Assembly (NCBI GenBank): GCA_029265085.1
Contig: JAJUJY010000014.1
Coordinates: forward strand, 1 to 46,207
DNA from: Chloroflexota bacterium
GTDB lineage: Bacteria > Chloroflexota > Anaerolineae > Anaerolineales > Anaerolineaceae
Direction: 5' to 3'
DNA: 46,207 nt
This document shows, in pieces, positions 42,004-46,207 of this stretch (positions within the stretch are counted from its first letter, which is position 1; each line of letters begins with the position of its first letter). Below the pieces are notes generated by a model. The model did no database searches, was not told the origin of the DNA, and worked only from the letters and a program-made list of their open reading frames with translations. Position numbers and translations under genes: made by a program.

Positions 42004-42785
42004 TCACCTCAAGTCACAACCCAAAAATTCAATTGGTTCGTTCGCTTTTATCGCGGAAACAAGACCGCATGAAAAATTCAGCCTTCATTGTGGAAGGTGT
42101 TCGGTTAACTGAAGAAGCCTTAAGATCCGGGTGGAAACCTCAATTCATTCTGTATTCGGATGCGTTATCTCCGCGCGGATTAGAAATCATTGCCGAATAT
42201 CGCCATCAAGAAATTGACATTGAACAAATCTCTCAATCCCTTATGGACAGCCTGGGCGACACTGAAACCTCCCAAGGAATCATTGCGATTTTGCCAATGA
42301 AATCTCAGCCATTCCCTCCACAATGGGATTTTGTCATCGTTGCGGATGGAGTTCGTGATCCTGGCAACCTGGGGACCTTATTAAGAACCGCTGTAGCCGC
42401 AGGCGCACAGGCCGTATTTCTTACACCGGGGTCAGTAGATGCATATTCACCCAAAGTGGTTCGCGCAGGCATGGGGGCACATTTTCGCCTTCCCATCTTT
42501 CAAACTACCCACACTGATCTGAAAAATCTTTGCCAATTTCGCTCTGGTGGTCCAGCAAAAATATTCATCGCTGAATCAAGCGGAGGTCATTCATGTTGGG
42601 AAATGGATTTACGCCAGCCTTTGGCCCTGGTGATTGGCGGTGAAGCCGAAGGGGCGTCGAAATTAATGCGCGAGGCAGCCGATGGAATGATCCATATCCC
42701 TATGCCGGGCGAAAGCGAATCATTAAACGCCGCAATTGCAGCCGCAATCTTAATCTTTGAAGTCGTTCGGCAGAGGAAATCATGA
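42000..42785 (+). CDS. TrmH/SpoU-family RNA 2'-O-methyltransferase
   Basis: A 261-residue SPOUT enzyme. The N-terminal substrate-binding region is F-I-V-E-G-V-R-L; SPOUT motif 1 is D-G-V-R-D-P-G-N-L-G-T-L-L-R-T, motif 2 is L-V-I-G-G-E-A-E-G, and motif 3 is I-P-M-P-G-E-S-E-S-L-N-A. It methylates a ribose in tRNA or rRNA using SAM; the site is not identifiable. It starts inside the macro-domain stop codon and its own stop overlaps the DUF711 start. Confidence 0.93.
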   Translation: MITSSHNPKIQLVRSLLSRKQDRMKNSAFIVEGVRLTEEALRSGWKPQFILYSDALSPRGLEIIAEYRHQEIDIEQISQSLMDSLGDTETSQGIIAILPMKSQPFPPQWDFVIVADGVRDPGNLGTLLRTAVAAGAQAVFLTPGSVDAYSPKVVRAGMGAHFRLPIFQTTHTDLKNLCQFRSGGPAKIFIAESSGGHSCWEMDLRQPLALVIGGEAEGASKLMREAADGMIHIPMPGESESLNAAIAAAILIFEVVRQRKS

Positions 42786-44005
42786 AGATCCGCTCCATCA
42801 CCAGTTTTTTTGACCCGCAATTAAACCCCACTGACGATGCAATCGAATTATTGAGCCGTTTTTCCAAACAGTTAGCAGCACGCTTCAGTCAATCCGGTTG
42901 GACGGTTCAAACCACCCGCTTAGCCACTCCCCCTTTTCCGCTCATTGCTCCCTCTCATGAACTGGCCAGTATCCTCAAATGGGCCAGTGATTTTGAAACC
43001 AATGCCTTCAATCATGGTTTTTCGTATCTCTCCTTAGGACCAGCCCTGCCCGAATTCCCGCATAGTTTTGAGGTTGTTCCAAGTTTATTATCTGCAACAA
43101 AAAACACCTTCTTTACCGCCATCATGGCAAAAAAAGGATTTGGCGTCGATTGTTCCGCTGTCAAAGCTTGCGGCGAAATTATTGCCAAAGCGTCAACCAT
43201 CACCCCGGATGGTTTTACAAATTTGCGCTTTGCAGCCTTAGGCAATGTAGGTCCTTACACCCCATTTTTCCCGGCCGCCTACCATGCCCCCGGACACCCT
43301 ATGGCCTTCTCCCTGGCGATTGAGTGCGCAGATGCAGCTCTGGAGGCGTTCTCCAGTGGAAGTTCACTCGCAAAGGCCCGTCAGGCCTTTCTAGAGGCTT
43401 TAGAGAAAGAAGCAGACCGGTTGACCCATATTGCTACCCCAATTGCCAAAGAACTTGGAATCACCTTTAAAGGTTTTGATTTCTCCCCTGCTCCATTTCC
43501 TAAAGATTGGTGCTCGCTGGGTGGGGCTTTGGAACAACTCGGGGTGCCAAAGGTTGGCTATTTCGGCTCGACTGCGGCAGCTGCGGTTATTGCGGACACA
43601 CTGGATCAGGGGCACTGGTTAAAAGCCGGGTTTAACGGCATGATGCTGCCAGTATTGGAAGATTCAATCCTGGCAAACCGTGCCGAAAACCCATTGACGA
43701 TTAAAGATATGCTGTTGTTATCCACCGTATGCGGAACCGGGTTGGATACTGTACCGGTTCCCGGTGATACAACCGCCGGGCAGCTTTCTGCGCTTCTCTT
43801 GGATATTGCTGCACTATCGGTCCGCCTGGATAAACCGCTGACCGCAAGGCTTATGCCGGTTCCCGGGAAAAAAGCAGGCGAAATGACCACTTTTGATTTT
43901 GATTATTTTGCCAATGGACAGGTCATGGCTATTCCCGCTGCTCCATTAACTGATTTTTTGGGCAGCGATGAAATCATTGACTTGAATCCGCGGCGGCCTA
44001 AATAG
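42782..44005 (+). CDS. DUF711-family protein
   Basis: Encodes 407 residues. The starting M-K-I-R-S-I-T-S-F-F, F-G-V-D-C-S-A-V-K-A-C-G-E and N-V-G-P-Y-T-P-F-F match my memory of the DUF711 (UPF0210-like) family. Members are predicted glycyl-radical-like barrel proteins of unknown function. It is coupled by ATGA to the methyltransferase gene, closing a three-gene operon. Confidence 0.8.
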   Translation: MKIRSITSFFDPQLNPTDDAIELLSRFSKQLAARFSQSGWTVQTTRLATPPFPLIAPSHELASILKWASDFETNAFNHGFSYLSLGPALPEFPHSFEVVPSLLSATKNTFFTAIMAKKGFGVDCSAVKACGEIIAKASTITPDGFTNLRFAALGNVGPYTPFFPAAYHAPGHPMAFSLAIECADAALEAFSSGSSLAKARQAFLEALEKEADRLTHIATPIAKELGITFKGFDFSPAPFPKDWCSLGGALEQLGVPKVGYFGSTAAAAVIADTLDQGHWLKAGFNGMMLPVLEDSILANRAENPLTIKDMLLLSTVCGTGLDTVPVPGDTTAGQLSALLLDIAALSVRLDKPLTARLMPVPGKKAGEMTTFDFDYFANGQVMAIPAAPLTDFLGSDEIIDLNPRRPK

Positions 44006-44021
44006 CCAAAATTCCTGAGAT

Positions 44022-44057
44022 GATTAAAAAACGGCAGCCTAACAGCTGCCGTTAATC
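44022..44057. terminator. Bidirectional terminator between DUF711 and the membrane protein gene
   Basis: AACGGCAGC (44030-44038) pairs with GCTGCCGTT (44045-44053), and GATTAA/TTAATC flank it. It lies between convergent genes. Confidence 0.8.
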
Positions 44058-44070
44058 ATTACAACTGGTT

Positions 44071-44847
44071 TTAGCGAACTTGTTTAAAGTCGATCAGGAT
44101 TAAATTTTTTGAGCAATCGGCAGAAGTGTCAAAATAGATTTTTTCGGATAATGCCAGGTCCGACTGGTCTAAAAGTTGTACCCAGGCCGCATCATAAGAA
44201 TCTACCGGTTGTTCACCCAAAGTAAATTCGTAGCCCGATGGGCCATATTGAACAGCGGTCCCCGTCAGGCTTAAAAAATCCACATTTTTCCCATTAATAA
44301 ACCCTTTAAGATGGATGCGGATCCCTTTTACCGGTCGGTTTTGCAGATCAAACACACGTCCAGCAACACCCAGCCAGTTGCAAGCCCGGTTGGAATCATA
44401 AAGCGTTGCAGATAATTGTGTGGGCACACTTTGCACATCAAAAGCAAAATACGTGCTGGGCCGGGTTGCCGTTGGTGTAGGTCCCTCTGGACTGGCTAAA
44501 GGCGTTCCTGCAACAATCACAGCCTCCGTTTGGGCAGCGGCGGCATCTGGTGTAGCAGCCAGTACCGGTTCAAGTGTAGGTTCAACACTGGGTAGGATGA
44601 TCTCTTGGGTCGGTTCAGCCGTAGGCAGCACCAATGCTTGCGGCAATTCAGGAGGTGGAAATGGGTTTAATGAGCTTTTGGGATTGAAATATATGGTCAT
44701 TACCACCACGATGACACCCACAATTGCCAACAAAACCAAAATCGTTAAGGCATTAAAAAATAAATCTTTAATGGAATGAGTTTCTTCTCGATTCCGTGAT
44801 TGTTCTTGTACTGGTGTGGGTAGATCTTCCTGGATCAATTCACTCAT
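44071..44847 (-). CDS. Membrane-anchored protein with Thr/Pro linker and beta-domain, unknown
   Basis: Encodes 258 residues: a 30-residue cytoplasmic part, one transmembrane helix (about 28-52, ending in N-P-K), a Pro/Thr/Glu-rich linker (to about 135), and a C-terminal beta domain with paired cysteines (N-R-A-C-N-W-L-G-V-A-G-R-V-F-D-L-Q, K-G-I-R-I-H-L). The domain looks like a CarboxypepD-regulatory or similar surface fold. It overlaps the parvulin gene by ATGA, so the parvulin may fold it outside the cell. Confidence 0.7.
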   Translation of the reverse strand: MSELIQEDLPTPVQEQSRNREETHSIKDLFFNALTILVLLAIVGVIVVVMTIYFNPKSSLNPFPPPELPQALVLPTAEPTQEIILPSVEPTLEPVLAATPDAAAAQTEAVIVAGTPLASPEGPTPTATRPSTYFAFDVQSVPTQLSATLYDSNRACNWLGVAGRVFDLQNRPVKGIRIHLKGFINGKNVDFLSLTGTAVQYGPSGYEFTLGEQPVDSYDAAWVQLLDQSDLALSEKIYFDTSADCSKNLILIDFKQVR

Positions 44848-45773
44848 GGGATTAAGACCTCAATACTGCTCTGAGCCTTATTCGATTCCAACCAGGACCT
44901 TAACGCAATCTCCTGGTAAGCCAGCAGCGCTTCCGCTGATAATGGACGCTGTTCGTTTCTTTCTTCCACAAAGAGAATATGGTACCCATAATCGGTTTCA
45001 ATAATGCCCGAAGCCTGACCAGGTTGGAGAGCAAAGGCGGCCTCTTCTACCGCTGGCTGTAACAGGTATCCCCGTGGAAACCAGCCTAAATCTCCCCCCG
45101 TGAGAGGATCGTACTGATAAGCAAGGGTTGCAAAATCTGCGCCAGCTTGGATTTGCTGGAGCAGGTTTTCAGCGGTTTGTGTGGTTCGCACCAGGATTTG
45201 TCTCGCTTTCACTTGTTCCGTCGCTTTAGGCGCACTTTGGACAATTTGGTCTCGCTGCCAGGCAGCGGCTATGGAACGGCTTAAAGCGCTTCGAAAGCTA
45301 TCGGCAGTATAACCAGCCTGGTTTTGCCATTCAATCAATGCCTGTTCCCCTCCCAGGGATTGGGCAAGTTCGCTAACCTTACCGTCTATTTGAGCCTCAT
45401 CCAGTTGAAAACCGCTTTGAAACGCCGCCTGAGCCAGTAATGCTTGTTCGGTAAGCTCATCGATGACCAGCCGCCGTTGTTCTTCCGGTGTCTGAGTCAG
45501 GCCCAAATTGGTTGCAGCAGCCTGCAAACTCTTTAATTCAGCTTCATAATCCGCTAATGGGATCCCCTGGCCATTCACCCGCAGCGCTAACGGTACACTT
45601 GTAGGAGTAATCGTTGCCGCTGGTTGAGGAGGAATCGTATCCGTGACCAGCGCAGTTTCAGCGGCAGGAGCCGTCGAAACCGGCTTGTCCCCTGCACAGG
45701 CACTCAGGCTTGCCGCAATCAGCAGCCCAAGAAAGATTAATATTTTTGTCGTTGAAGTTGTTTTCGTAAGCAT
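44844..45773 (-). CDS. Parvulin-type peptidyl-prolyl isomerase lipoprotein (PrsA/SurA-like)
   Basis: Encodes 309 residues. A lipoprotein signal (S-L-S-A-C, Cys near residue 27) and a Thr/Pro linker precede the SurA-N-like helices (E-L-T-E-Q-A-L-L-A-Q-A) and the PpiC domain at about 200-290 (A-R-Q-I-L-V, G-G-D-L-G-W-F, G-Y-H-I-L-F-V-E-E). It catalyses prolyl isomerisation and chaperones exported proteins. It is coupled to the membrane protein gene. A -10 box lies seven bases before the start. Confidence 0.92.
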   Translation of the reverse strand: MLTKTTSTTKILIFLGLLIAASLSACAGDKPVSTAPAAETALVTDTIPPQPAATITPTSVPLALRVNGQGIPLADYEAELKSLQAAATNLGLTQTPEEQRRLVIDELTEQALLAQAAFQSGFQLDEAQIDGKVSELAQSLGGEQALIEWQNQAGYTADSFRSALSRSIAAAWQRDQIVQSAPKATEQVKARQILVRTTQTAENLLQQIQAGADFATLAYQYDPLTGGDLGWFPRGYLLQPAVEEAAFALQPGQASGIIETDYGYHILFVEERNEQRPLSAEALLAYQEIALRSWLESNKAQSSIEVLIP

Positions 45774-45780
45774 CCAAATG

Positions 45781-45786
45781 ATTATA
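45781..45786 (-). promoter_or_regulatory. -10 box placed for a leaderless mRNA (parvulin gene)
   Basis: On the minus strand TATAAT (45786-45781) is followed after seven bases by the ATG at 45773, and no ribosome site is seen. Confidence 0.5.
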
Positions 45787-45836
45787 ACTCAAAAATTTTG
45801 GCGAATTTTGCCGCCTCACATTACAAATCAGTCAGG

Positions 45837-45868
45837 TAAAAAAACAGACCGTGGCAAGCCACGGTCTG
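45837..45868 (-). terminator. Rho-independent terminator of groEL
   Basis: On the minus strand CAGACCGTGGC pairs with GCCACGGTCTG (11 bp; 45868-45858 and 45855-45845) and is followed by a run of T. Very strong. Confidence 0.9.
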
Positions 45869-45889
45869 CATTCATTCAATCAAATCGAT

Positions 45890-46207
45890 TTAGTACTCGG
45901 GCATCGGAGCCGGAGCGGGTTTTTCCTTTTCAGGAACATCGGTAATCAAGGCTTCGGTGGTCAGGATCATCGCAGCGATCGAGGCAGCATTTTCCAACGC
46001 GCCGCGGGTCACTTTCGCGGGATCAATCACACCACCTTTGACCATGTCCATGTAGTTGTCGCGCAGAACATCATAACCAATGTTCTTGTTCTTTTCGCGA
46101 GCCTGTGCCTGGCGAACGTTCTCGATAATCACGGAACCTTCTTTACCAGCATTCTCGACGATCTTGCGCATCGGGACTTCCAAGGACTTGCGGACAATGT
46201 TGACACC
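45890..46207 (-). CDS. groEL: 60 kDa chaperonin GroEL, 3' end only
   Basis: The C-terminal 105 residues of GroEL; the start lies beyond the right edge. The conserved [36 protein letters not shown] segments are clear. The tail ends P-A-P-A-P-M-P-E-Y rather than the Gly-Gly-Met repeat. Single-ring stacks of GroEL fold proteins in the cytoplasm with GroES. Confidence 0.95.
   Translation of the reverse strand, partial: GVNIVRKSLEVPMRKIVENAGKEGSVIIENVRQAQAREKNKNIGYDVLRDNYMDMVKGGVIDPAKVTRGALENAASIAAMILTTEALITDVPEKEKPAPAPMPEY

Noticed and set aside
1..46207. CRISPR arrays, insertion sequences, tRNA genes, rRNA genes, att sites
   Set aside because: No regularly spaced repeats, transposase-like proteins, cloverleaf with CCA end, or rRNA-like stretches were noticed on reading; a tRNA or covariance-model scan would confirm.

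Overview
The window looks like chromosomal DNA of a member of the Chloroflexota, most likely class Anaerolineae. This is judged from gene content and protein style, without any database search. The signs are a B12-dependent ribonucleotide reductase, many lipoproteins or anchored proteins with Thr/Pro-rich linkers, a zinc-ribbon protein with repeated P-D-W-L motifs next to a MutL-like ATPase, and base composition near 50% G+C. I see no rRNA, tRNA, CRISPR array, insertion sequence or phage gene. Both ends cut genes: the ribonucleotide reductase on the left and groEL on the right.

Layout. 1-6230: end of nrdJ, a CPBP membrane protease, small membrane, lipoprotein and zinc-ribbon proteins, and a 4Fe-4S protein. 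6290-8137: a PadR-family regulator with a matching operator, a DUF4180 protein and an alpha/beta hydrolase. 8138-8549: no protein gene, but a structured, terminator-ended leader or small RNA in front of rsgA and an RNHCP-domain gene. 10176-17716: a tightly packed five-gene operon (SWIM zinc finger, DUF5691, MoxR-type AAA+ ATPase, DUF5682, VWA protein). 17731-23161: lysA, a flavin reductase, a small protein, and a Ca/Mn-type P-type ATPase behind a yybP-ykoY (manganese) riboswitch. 23208-24352: a small unknown protein and a PIG-L deacetylase. 24517-32988: an eight-gene run of mostly unknown membrane proteins around a MutL-like actin-fold ATPase, ending in an LPTTG-tailed protein. 33007-37994: a phosphohexomutase, a DUF389-like/SH3 protein, a HAD phosphatase, a binding-protein-like lipoprotein and a sugar-phosphate transferase. 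38063-44005: a SelW-like selenoprotein gene with an in-frame UGA, then trpS, dtd, infC (AUU start), rpmI, rplT, a macro-domain protein, an rRNA methyltransferase and a DUF711 protein. 44071-46207: a membrane protein, a parvulin lipoprotein and the groEL 3' end.

The most notable items are (i) the UGA-containing SelW/Rdx gene, which was easy to miss because the UGA splits it; (ii) the eight-gene MutL/PDWL/LPTTG membrane operon, a candidate undescribed envelope system; (iii) the SWIM-DUF5691-MoxR-DUF5682-VWA chaperone-like module; (iv) the manganese riboswitch on a P-type ATPase; (v) an unassigned structured leader before rsgA; and (vi) seven genes whose -10 box lies 6-7 bases before the start codon, suggesting leaderless mRNAs. 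Functions for (ii), (iii) and (v) are inferred from context only.
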